Shown here piece after piece: positions 17,134 through 25,963 of a DNA stretch of 64,000 nucleotides (the stretch's first letter is position 1; each line of letters starts with the position of its first letter). Below the pieces are notes generated by a model. It was not told where the DNA came from. It worked only from the letters and a program-made list of their open reading frames with translations, and did not search any database. The stretch covers positions 3,376,501 to 3,440,500 of the forward strand of contig NZ_CP040106.1 of the NCBI RefSeq assembly GCF_005281475.1, read 5' to 3'. Source of the stretch: Echinicola rosea. Its GTDB lineage: Bacteria > Bacteroidota > Bacteroidia > Cytophagales > Cyclobacteriaceae. Both the position numbers and the translations under genes were made by a program.

Positions 17134-18609
17134 ATGAAAAGATTAGTACTGATTGCCTTTGTAGGATGGTGTTTTTCCTTTGGAGCAAGCGCCCAGCAAT
17201 TACTCAATTCAGATTCTTCTGCTGTTTCAAACCACCAGGTGACCATAAAAGGGGAGAAGGTGAACTATACCGCGACGGTGGGTACGCAGCCAGTTTGGGA
17301 CAAGGAGGGTAAGGAAGTGGCCTATCTCTTTTATACCTATTATGAGCGAAGTGATGTAGAGGATAAAACCAACCGCCCATTAGTAGTTTCGTTTAATGGT
17401 GGTCCGGGTTCTGCCTCAATCTGGATGCACATTGCCTACACGGGACCTGTTTTGTTAAATATCGATGAAGAGGGCAACCCCATTCAGCCATATGGTTATC
17501 AGGAAAATGAACAATCTATCTTGGACGTAGCGGACATTGTATATGTGGATCCCGTGAATACAGGATATTCCAGAATTACAGATAAGGAAGCGGATCGCTC
17601 CCAGTTTTTTGGGGTAAATGCAGATGTAAATTACCTCGCCGAATGGGTAAGGACTTTCGTTACCCGCCAAAACCGATGGGCATCTCCAAAATTTTTGATT
17701 GGGGAAAGTTATGGAACTACCCGCGTATCAGGTCTCGTAAGCCGCCTCCAAAATAGCCAGTGGATGTATTTTAACGGGGTAGTACTGGTGTCGCCAACGG
17801 ATTTGGGCATTGACAGGGAGGGCCCTGTGGCCGCTGCCAACTATTTGCCCTACTATGCGGCTACTGCCTGGTACCATGGCGTCCTTAACCCTGATTTGCA
17901 AAACAAGGATTTGGAAGAGATCTTGCCTGAAGTGGAGGCCTTTACGGTCAATGAACTGATTCCTGCAATGGTGAAAGGAGGCTTTCTTTCTGAGGCAAGG
18001 AAAAAGGAGCTGGCCAGCAAAATGTCCGAATACTCAGGCTTAAGTGAAGCAGTTATTTTGGAGCATAACTTGGCGGTGCCGACAGGTTTTTTTTGGAAGG
18101 AATTGCTGAGAGATCAAGGCTTGACAGTGGGAAGACTGGACAGTAGGTACCGTGGGGTGGATCGGCAGGACGCTGGCAGCCGCTATGATTATGATCCGGC
18201 ACTTTCCAGCTGGAACCATGCATTTGCTCCTGCCTTTAACCACTATATGATCAATGAACTTGATTTTAAAACGGATATAAACTATTTCCTTTTTGGTCCG
18301 GTTCATCCTTGGGATAGAAGTGGTGACAAGACGGGTGAAAACCTAAGGGCTGCATTGGCCCAAAACCCCTATCTCCATGTGATGATCCAGTCGGGGTATT
18401 TTGATGGCGGTACAGATTACTTTAACGCCAAATATTCCATGTGGCAGATGGATCCAAGTGGAAAGCTTAAGGACAGGCTCTCTTGGAAGGGATACCGAAG
18501 CGGTCACATGATGTACCTAAGATCGGAGGATCTGGAAAAAGCCAACGATGATATCAGGGAATTTATCAAGAACGCTATACCTAAAGCAGGAACTCCGGCA
18601 AAATATTAA
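17134..18609 (+). CDS. S10-family serine carboxypeptidase-like peptidase
   Basis: A 491-residue secreted peptidase with a signal peptide (MKRLVLIAFVGWCFSFGASA, cut before QQ). S10 hallmarks: oxyanion-hole motif N88-G-G-P-G-S-A-S95 and the catalytic GESYG with Ser192. The Asp and His of the triad are probably in the DGGTDYFNAK region (about residue 428) and GHMMYLRSEDLEK (about residue 455). The alpha/beta-hydrolase lid is intact. It would cleave C-terminal residues from peptides in the periplasm or outside the cell. A single gene with a strong bidirectional terminator after it. Confidence 0.93.
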   Translation: MKRLVLIAFVGWCFSFGASAQQLLNSDSSAVSNHQVTIKGEKVNYTATVGTQPVWDKEGKEVAYLFYTYYERSDVEDKTNRPLVVSFNGGPGSASIWMHIAYTGPVLLNIDEEGNPIQPYGYQENEQSILDVADIVYVDPVNTGYSRITDKEADRSQFFGVNADVNYLAEWVRTFVTRQNRWASPKFLIGESYGTTRVSGLVSRLQNSQWMYFNGVVLVSPTDLGIDREGPVAAANYLPYYAATAWYHGVLNPDLQNKDLEEILPEVEAFTVNELIPAMVKGGFLSEARKKELASKMSEYSGLSEAVILEHNLAVPTGFFWKELLRDQGLTVGRLDSRYRGVDRQDAGSRYDYDPALSSWNHAFAPAFNHYMINELDFKTDINYFLFGPVHPWDRSGDKTGENLRAALAQNPYLHVMIQSGYFDGGTDYFNAKYSMWQMDPSGKLKDRLSWKGYRSGHMMYLRSEDLEKANDDIREFIKNAIPKAGTPAKY

Positions 18610-18671
18610 TAAAAAATGGCACCTTGGAAGCATGTGCCACTGATTGTTGGATGCAGATGGTGTTTCAAAAC

Positions 18672-18712
18672 AAAAGGCTACCGGAAGTCAGTGACTTACG
18701 GTAGCCTTTTTT
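18672..18712. terminator. Bidirectional terminator between S10 peptidase and GluQ-RS genes
   Basis: Arms AAAAGGCTACCG (18672-18683) and CGGTAGCCTTTT (18699-18710) pair perfectly, with a small inner hairpin AAGTCA/TGACTT. A-run and T-run flank both sides. It overlaps the stop codon of the minus-strand gene (18696-18698). Confidence 0.85.
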
Positions 18713-19598
18713 GATTAAAGGCCCGTTCAAATTCCTTCAAATTGGTAACCATTTCATCAAATCCCATAAATATACCCAGTTGTTGGTAAATAGCAGCTTT
18801 GGTCTCGCCTAATTTCCTCAACCCGTAAACGGAAGTACTCCCAGCGCTTTTGGAGAGTTTGTGGTCACCGTTTTCCATCATAAGGGGGTGGTGGTAAAAA
18901 GTGCTTTGGGAAAATTGGTTTTTAGGTAGAAGGCCTGCTAAAAATAATTGTGTCCAGCTGGAATCAAACAGGTCATCACCACGCACAATGAGGTCCACGC
19001 CATAGTGAATATCATCCACGACAGAGGCCAATTGATAGGAGGGAGCACCATCTTTTTTCCTTATGACAAAATCTTTCATCAAGGCAGGAAGGGGGGATGC
19101 GCAGTAGTTGTTTTCCAATTTCATGGTCAGTGGATGCTGATCTGTCTTCAGCCGCCAGTTTACCATTTTCTGACCTAGGTCAATGTTTTTGCCAATACAG
19201 GTGCCGGGATAGCTGCCATCTGGAGAGGCTAGTGCGATTTTCTTCCTGCTGCATTGGCACGCATACACGCGATCATCTGCCACCAAGTGATCAAGCATCT
19301 TGTGGTATAGGGGCATGCGGTGGATTTGCGAAAAGGAATCTTGGTATTCTTTCAAATTTTTGGGACCATAGTGCCACGGGAAATCCAGAAAATCAAGGGT
19401 TTCGAACAAGTCTTCCACATAAGGCATTTTCACCCTTTTTTGATCCAAATCGTCTATCCTTAGCATGATTTTGGCACCGTGCCTCTTGGCCAGTGCATAC
19501 GTAATGGCAAATGACAGGACATTTCCGAGGTGTAAATATCCACTTGGTGTAGGGGCTATTCTGGTCAATCGATATGTCGGGGGAGAAACTGGGGTCAT
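18696..19598 (-). CDS. gluQ: Glutamyl-Q tRNA(Asp) synthetase-like protein
   Basis: A truncated glutamyl-tRNA synthetase paralogue of about 300 residues that lacks the anticodon-binding domain. The class I motifs are present: APTPSGYLHLGN (HIGH equivalent) and HKLSKSAGS (KMSKS equivalent). The zinc-site pattern CQC ... YPGTC is that of GluQ-RS, which attaches glutamate to queuosine at position 34 of tRNA-Asp rather than to a tRNA 3' end. The start at 19598 (MTPVSPPTYRLTRIAPTP) is chosen; a frame extends 42 codons further but looks non-coding. Single gene, divergent from the NYN protein. Confidence 0.88.
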   Translation of the reverse strand: MTPVSPPTYRLTRIAPTPSGYLHLGNVLSFAITYALAKRHGAKIMLRIDDLDQKRVKMPYVEDLFETLDFLDFPWHYGPKNLKEYQDSFSQIHRMPLYHKMLDHLVADDRVYACQCSRKKIALASPDGSYPGTCIGKNIDLGQKMVNWRLKTDQHPLTMKLENNYCASPLPALMKDFVIRKKDGAPSYQLASVVDDIHYGVDLIVRGDDLFDSSWTQLFLAGLLPKNQFSQSTFYHHPLMMENGDHKLSKSAGSTSVYGLRKLGETKAAIYQQLGIFMGFDEMVTNLKEFERAFNQKRLP

Positions 19599-19849
19599 GA
19601 CAGACAGGGAATAATGGACATACGCAATTATAACAGCAAAATTTGAAAGTAAAAACTTGTCTGAGCGGAAACGGATATGATCCCTGCAACTGATTGGCCA
19701 ATAGCAGGGGTGCTTCGGGGTCATTGGGAGTTGACTTGCATGCCTATAATGAAAAGAAATGCTGGATTTGCCGCTGAAATGTTATAATTTACGTTAACGT
19801 CAGCATTGTCGTCACAATAAGCATGATTTTTAAGTAATAAAATTTATCA

Positions 19850-20593
19850 ATGGAAACCGATTTAAAGCTTGCCGTATTGATTGATGCGGACAATATACCT
19901 TCCGGATATGTGAAGGAAATGATGGAAGAAATCGCCAAATATGGAAATCCCACCGTGAAGCGAATTTATGGTGATTGGACACAGCCTAACTTGGCCAAAT
20001 GGAAAGTGGTACTTCTGGAAAATGCCATTACGCCCATGCAGCAATACAGTTATACTACTGGCAAAAACGCTACTGATTCAGCCATGATCATTGATGCCAT
20101 GGATATTCTATATTCGGAAAGGGTCGATGGCTTTTGTATTGTGTCGAGTGACAGTGACTTTACCAAATTGGCTACCAGACTCAGAGAGGCAAGCATGAAG
20201 GTCATCGGAATAGGAGAAAAAAAGACTCCGACGCCATTTATCGCTGCCTGTGATAAGTTTATCTACCTAGAAATCTTAAAACAGGAAGAAAAGAAAGCGT
20301 CTAGGCCCACTGCTGGCGTTTCCAGGCAAAAAGATTCGGAAGTGGACCAAGTGACCAACAAGGTTATTAAGCTGATTGCCAATACCATTTCGGACTGTGA
20401 GGATGACGATGGATGGGCCTACTTGGGTGATGTGGGCAATTTGCTCCAAAAGAAGCAGCCGAACTTTGATTCCAGGAATTATGGTTTCCAAAAGCTCACC
20501 CCTATGATCAGCTCCATCAATAAATTTGAAATAGAACAACGGGAAGGCCAACGCGGCAGGCACAAGTTGATTTACGTTAAGAACAAGAAATAA
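19850..20593 (+). CDS. NYN-domain putative ribonuclease with OST-HTH/LOTUS domain
   Basis: 247 residues in two domains. Residues 5-140 form an NYN (PIN-like) nuclease domain: AVLIDADNIPSGY with Asp12 and Asp14, TDSAMIIDAMDILY and IVSSDSDFTKLATRLRE carry the conserved acidic metal-binding residues. Residues 165-245 resemble an OST-HTH/LOTUS RNA-binding domain (DDDGWAYLGDVGNLLQ, PNFDSRNYGFQKLTPMI, FEIEQR). Such proteins are thought to act on RNA; the target here is unknown. Single gene. Confidence 0.9.
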   Translation: METDLKLAVLIDADNIPSGYVKEMMEEIAKYGNPTVKRIYGDWTQPNLAKWKVVLLENAITPMQQYSYTTGKNATDSAMIIDAMDILYSERVDGFCIVSSDSDFTKLATRLREASMKVIGIGEKKTPTPFIAACDKFIYLEILKQEEKKASRPTAGVSRQKDSEVDQVTNKVIKLIANTISDCEDDDGWAYLGDVGNLLQKKQPNFDSRNYGFQKLTPMISSINKFEIEQREGQRGRHKLIYVKNKK

Positions 20594-20826
20594 AGTGGCT
20601 GGGTTAGCTAGGGAAAAAGGAGGTTAACCTATAATTTTAAGGCCATAAGCCGTTTGAAAAAGGAAACTTCCTGTAATTTTGTGACTACAAACAGAGATCG
20701 GCCAAAAGACGCACTGGATTATACGTAGGTTTAGGTTTGACTTGACACTATGCTGGTATCATAGTAAATTCCTATGCTCTGGCATCTTTTTTGGTTTAAT
20801 GTTTCAAAACAATCATACTTATTAAT

Positions 20827-21621
20827 ATGCTCAAAAGGATATCAATTTTATTACTTGCAGGCCTAATCTTTTATAGCTGCGCGACAGTTCCGCTTAGTGG
20901 CAGGAAGCAGCTAAGTCTGGTGGACAATTCGGAGGTTTTGCCAATGTCCTTCCAACAGTACAATGACGTAAAAAGCGAAAGCAAGGTCGTAACCAATACT
21001 GCAGATGGTGAAAGTGTGGTGAGGGTCGGTAAGCGGATAGCAGCTGCTGTAGAAACTTATCTTCATGACAATGGCCATGGAGAGATCCTGAATGGTTTTG
21101 AATGGGAATTTAACCTGATTCAGGATGATCAGGTGAATGCTTGGTGTATGCCGGGAGGCAAGGTGGCTTTTTACACCGGTATTTTGCCCGTTTGCCAAAA
21201 TGATGAGGGCATAGCCGTAGTGATGGGGCACGAAGTAGCACATGCGATCGCCAGTCATGCCCGGGAGCGAATGTCTCAAGGGATGGTCGCCAATGGGTTA
21301 TTGGGAGGTGTACAGGCGGCCATGGGCCAAAACCCTACCTTGACCGAATCGATTTTTATGCAGGCCGTCGGGATGGGCAGCCAAGTAGGCATGTTGAAAT
21401 TCTCCAGGGATCAGGAGTTGGAAGCTGATCAGCTTGGACTGATCTTTATGGCCATGGCAGGATACGACCCCAGAGTGGCTCCTGAATTTTGGCAACGAAT
21501 GGAAGCGAAGTCCAACGGTGAAGCACCGCCCGAATTCCTTTCTACCCACCCTGGGCCAGATCGGAGGATAGACGAACTGAACAGCCAAATGCCTGAGGCA
21601 CTAAAATATTATAAGAACTGA
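20827..21621 (+). CDS. M48-family metalloprotease, lipoprotein (BepA/LoiP-like)
   Basis: A 264-residue zinc protease anchored as a lipoprotein (LIFYSC, Cys18, followed by the ATVPLSGRKQLSLV segment typical of this subgroup). The zinc motif HEVAH is at 135-139 and the third ligand is in QELEADQLGLIFM. It probably degrades or refolds misfolded outer-membrane proteins in the periplasm. Single gene with its own terminator. Confidence 0.92.
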   Translation: MLKRISILLLAGLIFYSCATVPLSGRKQLSLVDNSEVLPMSFQQYNDVKSESKVVTNTADGESVVRVGKRIAAAVETYLHDNGHGEILNGFEWEFNLIQDDQVNAWCMPGGKVAFYTGILPVCQNDEGIAVVMGHEVAHAIASHARERMSQGMVANGLLGGVQAAMGQNPTLTESIFMQAVGMGSQVGMLKFSRDQELEADQLGLIFMAMAGYDPRVAPEFWQRMEAKSNGEAPPEFLSTHPGPDRRIDELNSQMPEALKYYKN

Positions 21622-21648
21622 TCTGCTCAGTCTGACGTCAATGAACAT

Positions 21649-21684
21649 AAAAAGCCAAAGCATTTTTTGATGCTTTGGCTTTTT
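21649..21684 (+). terminator. Terminator after the M48 protease gene
   Basis: A 15-bp perfect stem AAAAAGCCAAAGCAT / ATGCTTTGGCTTTTT with a TTTTTG loop, ending in a T run, about 30 bases after the stop codon. It could act in both directions. Confidence 0.88.
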
Positions 21685-21731
21685 ATGTATCTGTCAAAAT
21701 ATCCCTGAATACAGGGACTAAGATTTTTGAT

Positions 21732-21739
21732 TAATTTTG
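21732..21739 (+). promoter_or_regulatory. Candidate -7 element before the beta-lactamase-fold gene
   Basis: TAATTTTG matches the TAnnTTTG consensus exactly. Transcription would start near 21745, 37 bases before the ATG at 21782. No TTTG was seen at the expected -33 distance. Confidence 0.45.
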
Positions 21740-21781
21740 TTAATTGGACACGGAGAAATTAGGTGACAAAATTATAACAAA

Positions 21782-22717
21782 ATGAAGATAAACCGTCTGG
21801 TCCTGCTCGTTTTTATGATGGGTGGCTCATTAGCCTCTTTTGGCCAAAAATTAAAAGAAGATAAGAAACTGACAGCGGGTCTGAATGCCTTGATGGAAGA
21901 GTTCCAAGGGACAGCTGGAGTCTATGTGGAGCATTTACCTTCTGGAAAGTATGCCGCCATCAATGCGGATACCATTTTTCCTACTGCCAGTATCGTTAAA
22001 GTGCCCATTTTGATAGGCATTTTTGACAAGATCGAAAAGGGCGAACTGACCTATCATGAAGAGTTGGTCTATAGGGATTCTATCAAATATGGAGGTTCAG
22101 GCCTGATGCAATTTTTTGAAGACAGCACCAAGACAGACCTCAGCACCCTTTTGGCCCTTATGATCACCTATAGTGATAATACCACCTCCCTTTGGAGCCA
22201 GGCTCTTGCTGGAGGAGGGGAAACAATAAATCCGATTTTGGAAAAGAATGGGATGGAATTTACCAGGGTGAATTCTCGTACAGCTGGAAGGACGCGGGAT
22301 TGGGAAAAATACGGCTGGGGACAGACGACACCCCGTGAGATGGCTACCTTGCTAAAAAAAATCAGAAAAGGACAAGTGGTCAGTAAAGCCGCTTCTGAAC
22401 GTATGTACCGCTTGATGACCAATGTATATTACGATGATTACGCCCTTTCGCAGATTCCCCCTTACATCCAGACGGCATCCAAGCAGGGAATGGTCAATGC
22501 ATCCCGCTCCGAGCTGGTGATGGTCAATGCTCCCCATGGAGATTATGTTTTTTACATTGCCACCAAAAAAAATCAGGATACCCGGTGGGAACCAGATAAT
22601 GCCGCCTGGGTGTTGGCCAGAAAGGTCTCGGCATTGCTATGGGATTATTTTGAGCCCCAAATTCCTTGGACTCCTGCCCGTGGCAGTGAAAAGTATGTGG
22701 AAGGATTAGATTATTAG
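21782..22717 (+). CDS. Class A beta-lactamase-fold serine hydrolase
   Basis: A 311-residue exported protein (leader MKINRLVLLVFMMGGSLASFGQ). The active-site S70-I-V-K73 (TASIVKVP) and S131-D-N133 (ITYSDNTT) elements of class A beta-lactamases are present. The KTG triad is replaced by KQG (ASKQGMVNASR), and the deacylating Glu of the ExxLN omega loop is not recognisable (the region reads RTAGRTRDWEKYGWGQTTPREMA). It is therefore probably a penicillin-binding or peptidase-like hydrolase rather than an efficient beta-lactamase. It precedes a GNAT gene by 2 bases. Confidence 0.88.
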   Translation: MKINRLVLLVFMMGGSLASFGQKLKEDKKLTAGLNALMEEFQGTAGVYVEHLPSGKYAAINADTIFPTASIVKVPILIGIFDKIEKGELTYHEELVYRDSIKYGGSGLMQFFEDSTKTDLSTLLALMITYSDNTTSLWSQALAGGGETINPILEKNGMEFTRVNSRTAGRTRDWEKYGWGQTTPREMATLLKKIRKGQVVSKAASERMYRLMTNVYYDDYALSQIPPYIQTASKQGMVNASRSELVMVNAPHGDYVFYIATKKNQDTRWEPDNAAWVLARKVSALLWDYFEPQIPWTPARGSEKYVEGLDY

Positions 22718-22719
22718 AC

Positions 22720-23160
22720 ATGAAAGAATTGACCATCGAAAATGTAACGGTTCGTTTTGGAGCAGAAAATATGGACGTAAAGGCCATTCACCGATATCTA
22801 TCGGAGGAGTCTTACTGGGCCAAGGGGATTGGCTTGGAAAAGGTGAAATCCTCCTTGGAAAACTCTTTTTGTGCAGGTGCATTTATCGCTGACAAGCAAA
22901 TCGGTTTTGTCCGTGCCGTAACAGACTATTCTACTTTTGCCTGGGTTTCGGACGTTTATGTGCTTGAAGCGTATTCGGGAAAAGGAATTGGGCAGCAAAT
23001 GCTCAAAGAATTTTTTGCACAAGAGTGGTTTGGCGAGCTCAGAAGGATCATGCTGGCTACCAAAGATGCCCATTCATTATATGGGAAATTTGATTTTACA
23101 TCCTTGGACAAACCGGACATGTTTATGCAGGTCCTGAGCGACAAGTTCACACTTATGTGA
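22720..23160 (+). CDS. GNAT-family N-acetyltransferase
   Basis: A 146-residue GNAT enzyme. The acetyl-CoA loop is VYVLEAYSGKGIGQQMLKEF (about residues 84-103: the Q/R-x-x-G-x-G/A pattern appears as SGKGIG), preceded by AFIADKQIGFVRAVTD and followed by IMLATKDAHSLYGKFDF, the last a common feature of this clade. The start codon is 2 bases after the hydrolase stop, so the two are translationally coupled. Substrate unknown. Confidence 0.9.
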   Translation: MKELTIENVTVRFGAENMDVKAIHRYLSEESYWAKGIGLEKVKSSLENSFCAGAFIADKQIGFVRAVTDYSTFAWVSDVYVLEAYSGKGIGQQMLKEFFAQEWFGELRRIMLATKDAHSLYGKFDFTSLDKPDMFMQVLSDKFTLM

Positions 23161-23198
23161 AAAAGCCTCATGGCTTCCAATAGGGCAATGAGGCTTTT
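23161..23198. terminator. Bidirectional terminator after the GNAT gene
   Basis: Arms AAAAGCCTCAT (23161-23171) and ATGAGGCTTTT (23188-23198) immediately follow the GNAT stop and precede the end of the minus-strand gene at 23217, so the hairpin can serve both converging genes. Confidence 0.82.
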
Positions 23199-23216
23199 CT
23201 ATCAAGCTTGGACGGC

Positions 23217-23684
23217 TCAATTCTTGCTTGACTCGTGTATTTCATACTTGCCTGCAATCAATCCAAAGGACCTTACCAGCCTGTTCCATGAGTTGATCTG
23301 GATGACCTCCAGGGTGAGCATGGCGATTTCAGCTTGACTGAAGTGAGTTTTCAGTTTGTCATGTATGCCATCGCTGTGCTGTTCAGCAGGCAGATGGGTG
23401 AGCATTTCCGCAAATTCCAGAACGGCCTCTTCTTTGGCAGAATAATACGGTGCTTCTCGCCAAGCCGTCAGTGAAATCAACCTAAGCGGTGTCTCCCCGG
23501 CATGGACCGCTTCTTTATAGTGCATGTCGATGCAATAAGCACAACTGTTGATCTGGGAAACCCTCATTTTTATCAGTCCTTTAAGGGTAGGCGAGAGGTC
23601 ATTTTGGTCAAGAAAGTGTTGGACATGCTTGAGTGATTCATAAAGCCCATTGGGCAGCTCTTGATATGAAATACGCTCTTTCAT
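23217..23684 (-). CDS. Carboxymuconolactone decarboxylase/AhpD-like protein
   Basis: A 155-residue AhpD-like protein with the redox/catalytic motif CAYCIDMH (about residues 51-58) in the characteristic helical core, and FAEMLTHLP later. In ECF41 systems this type of protein is the standard target or partner of the sigma factor. The gene lies 37 bases downstream of the ECF41-like sigma gene on the same strand. It probably handles peroxide or reactive metabolites; the precise substrate is unknown. Confidence 0.9.
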   Translation of the reverse strand: MKERISYQELPNGLYESLKHVQHFLDQNDLSPTLKGLIKMRVSQINSCAYCIDMHYKEAVHAGETPLRLISLTAWREAPYYSAKEEAVLEFAEMLTHLPAEQHSDGIHDKLKTHFSQAEIAMLTLEVIQINSWNRLVRSFGLIAGKYEIHESSKN

Positions 23685-23721
23685 AATGTAGTGATGTTTG
23701 GTTTATTCTAATGACAATCCA

Positions 23722-24582
23722 TCACTGATTATGTGACATAAACGGAGGTTTTTTTTGTAAAAAAATCAATTTGTCAGGATTCCGAATAAAGAATATCCGG
23801 GCAATTTGGTGATTGTCGAAGACAAATACTTGGCAATTGATCACTTTTCCGATAGGTGAAATGTAAAGTAACGCTGGCGTATGGTTAATGGTAGTCTGCT
23901 GAATGGTGATGTCCTGATAGAATTTTTTGTACAAGCCTTGCAGCATGGCCATGACCCTTTCTTTTCCATAGAGTGTTTTGGTGCCGGCAGGTACTTTCCC
24001 GCCACCATCAGAGGCAAGGGAGATGTCTTTCACAAGAAGCTGCTCCAATCTTTCAGCATCTGCATTTTGAATGGCCGATAGGTACTCCTTCAAACGAGAT
24101 TCGTCCGAATGGCTCGGCTGTATAGGGGGAGCATCCTGGAGCCTTTTTCTTGCTCTGGATAGGGATTGTCTAGAGACCTCTGGGGTGATTCCCAGTGTTT
24201 TGGAGATGTTCCGGTGACTGTATCCAAAGACTTCTTTCAGCAAAAAAACCGCCCTTTGTCTTACCTCCAGCCTTTCAAGCAGGAGCATCATGGAATAGTG
24301 AAGAATATGCTCCTGGGATGGTTCTGGAACAGCAGTGTCCGTTATGATAGGTTCGGGTAGCCATTCATGAGGATATGACGCGATGGTTTGGTTAAGCTTC
24401 TTTTTCTGGTCAATGGCTCGGTTAACGACCATGCGGACGAGGTAACTTTTTTCGTTTTGAACCAGTCCTTTTTCGAGCGTCAAGAACTTTTCGAATACAT
24501 CCTGAACTACATCCTCGGCATCCATGGCCGTGCCCAAAATATTATAGGCATAGGTGAAAAGCAGCGGACGGTACTGTTCCAT
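23722..24582 (-). CDS. ECF41-type RNA polymerase sigma factor (SigJ-like) with C-terminal SnoaL-like domain
   Basis: A 286-residue sigma factor. Region 2 (YRPLLFTYAYNILGTAMDAEDVVQDVFEKFL) and region 4 (RAVFLLKEVFGYSHRNISKTLGITPEVSRQSLSRARKRL) occupy the first 155 residues. The rest is a SnoaL/NTF2-like domain carrying the group's DGGGK signature and a C-terminal NPDKL motif. In the ECF41 group this extension acts as a built-in anti-sigma or switch domain, so no separate anti-sigma is needed. The carboxymuconolactone decarboxylase-like partner is adjacent, as in the known group. Confidence 0.92.
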   Translation of the reverse strand: MEQYRPLLFTYAYNILGTAMDAEDVVQDVFEKFLTLEKGLVQNEKSYLVRMVVNRAIDQKKKLNQTIASYPHEWLPEPIITDTAVPEPSQEHILHYSMMLLLERLEVRQRAVFLLKEVFGYSHRNISKTLGITPEVSRQSLSRARKRLQDAPPIQPSHSDESRLKEYLSAIQNADAERLEQLLVKDISLASDGGGKVPAGTKTLYGKERVMAMLQGLYKKFYQDITIQQTTINHTPALLYISPIGKVINCQVFVFDNHQIARIFFIRNPDKLIFLQKKPPFMSHNQ

Positions 24583-24854
24583 GCGGCAATGTGATTGGTT
24601 TTACTGCAATTTACAGGAGAATCTGGTTTTGTTCAAAGAAATAGAATTGTGCTACTGATAAAGAAGGTTTCTGTAGTTGGTGAATCATGCCTTGGATTTC
24701 AGAAACTAACGGAGGGGCGTCGATATTCATTGTTTAACGACGCTGTGGAAAAGCTGTTTTTAATTTTAACAGACCACTTTAAGTGACAAAATTGGAATGT
24801 TGAAATTGGAGAAACTCATTTAAATAAGTGATTTTTCACTTAAAATTGTTTAAT
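24583..24854. other. Divergent intergenic region, left part
   Basis: Between the ECF41 sigma gene (leftward) and the Crp/Fnr gene (rightward). No coding sequence recognised; a 63-codon frame here has no family likeness. The sigma factor's own promoter must be in this stretch but no TAnnTTTG was found on that strand, which fits control by an alternative sigma factor such as itself. Confidence 0.4.
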
Positions 24855-24898
24855 ATGACAAAAGTCATGTTTTTAACTTCGTTTTTGGATTACTTTTG
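24855..24898 (+). promoter_or_regulatory. Crp/Fnr-type site and promoter of the Crp/Fnr gene
   Basis: The dyad ATGAC-AAAA-GTCAT (24855-24868) has the TGAC-N4-GTCA form used by Fnr/Nnr-type regulators. TACTTTTG (24891-24898) matches TAnnTTTG, placing the start near 24904, so the dyad is centred at about -42, the class II activator position. No TTTG is present at -33, as expected for an activator-dependent promoter. Autoregulation by the downstream gene is the simplest reading. Confidence 0.6.
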
Positions 24899-24924
24899 GG
24901 GGAATGTTTACCATCTATTAATGA

Positions 24925-25644
24925 GTGACTATCATGAATACTAAAAATACACCGTGCGAACTTTGTGTCAGCAGGAAATTTTCCTTGTTTTCGGATCTGG
25001 ACGAGCAGCATTTGTGTAGTTTGTCAGATAGCAAAAATCTGATTACACATCAAAAAGGGCAGGTGCTTTTTTACGAGGGAACGAAGCCGTTGGGAATATT
25101 CTGTATCAGTTCGGGAATTGTAAAGGTGTATAAAACCGCTTCAAACGGCAAGGATCAAATCATTCGCCTTGCCCAAAAAGGAGATTTTTTGGGATATACC
25201 TCATTGCTTGGAGAGGATGTTTATAGCAATTCCGCTTCGATTGTGGAGGATGCCAATATTTGCTTTATCCCAAAAGAAACTTTTTTGAACCTTCTGGCAA
25301 AGGACAATAAATTTCATAAGCGGTTGACCAGATCTATCTGTCAGTCCCTGGGGCTCATGGAGGAAAAGCTCACGGATGCCACCCAAAAAACCATCCGAGA
25401 GCGTTTGGCTTTTACACTGTTGAAGTTGAGCGACTCCTATGGCGTGGACGGTGGAGAGAATCAGAAAATCAATATCAATCTGACCAGAGAGGAAATAGCT
25501 GGCCTTGTAGGGACTGCCACGGAAACGGTCATCAGGTTGCTGTCGGAATTCAAAAAGGACAAAATGATTTGTTTTGAAGGCAAGAAGATCATTGTGATGG
25601 ACAGGAATGCATTGGCCCGTCTTTCTGATTTCTATCAGACATAA
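24925..25644 (+). CDS. Crp/Fnr-family transcriptional regulator
   Basis: 239 residues: an N-terminal C11-E-L-C14 pair, a cyclic-nucleotide-like sensor barrel (GQVLFYEGTKPLGIFCISSGIVK; QIIRLAQKGDFLGYTSLLG), a dimer helix, and a C-terminal helix-turn-helix (LTREEIAGLVGTATETVIRLLSEFKKDKMI) with the E-xx-T-R/V-type recognition helix of Fnr proteins. More cysteines (C31 and C60) occur, but the four-Cys pattern of E. coli FNR is not reproduced exactly. Its position before the cbb3 oxidase genes and the dyads found here suggest an oxygen- or redox-responsive regulator of that block. Start could be the ATG at 24934. Confidence 0.88.
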   Translation: MTIMNTKNTPCELCVSRKFSLFSDLDEQHLCSLSDSKNLITHQKGQVLFYEGTKPLGIFCISSGIVKVYKTASNGKDQIIRLAQKGDFLGYTSLLGEDVYSNSASIVEDANICFIPKETFLNLLAKDNKFHKRLTRSICQSLGLMEEKLTDATQKTIRERLAFTLLKLSDSYGVDGGENQKININLTREEIAGLVGTATETVIRLLSEFKKDKMICFEGKKIIVMDRNALARLSDFYQT

Positions 25645-25963
25645 ATGGTATTCAAATTTCCTCTCAGAAGCTCCTGATGGTATCCTTCGATAGGCCCAAT
25701 GATAATGGTCATGCATCGACGATATGATTACCTGCTGCTTATATTTACCCACTATGATCCATATAGATCCAAAAATCATAGCTTTTTGACTTGAGTTCTA
25801 TTTAAAAACCGTCCTTGGTAGGTTGGCCACCACCACGGCTTTTCCTATCCGCCCCCCCCAGAATAAGTCGATCTTTCACAGGAGGATATTGCTTGATCGC
25901 ATACATTAGGTCGATTTTAAAAAGCTTTTAATTTTGTTTAAAATATATTTTTATACCTATAAG
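25645..25963. other. Intergenic region with a C8 tract, no gene recognised
   Basis: About 320 bases with no coding signal. A run of eight C at 25852-25859 followed by AGAATAAGTCGATC resembles the end of repeat C at 58958-58985 (C11 then AGAAAAATGATTTGATC), so a repeat fragment may be present. Confidence 0.35.

Noticed and set aside
18696..19724. Longer GluQ-RS gene with 42 extra N-terminal residues
   Set aside because: The extra residues lack family similarity; the synthetase fold begins right after the ATG at 19598.
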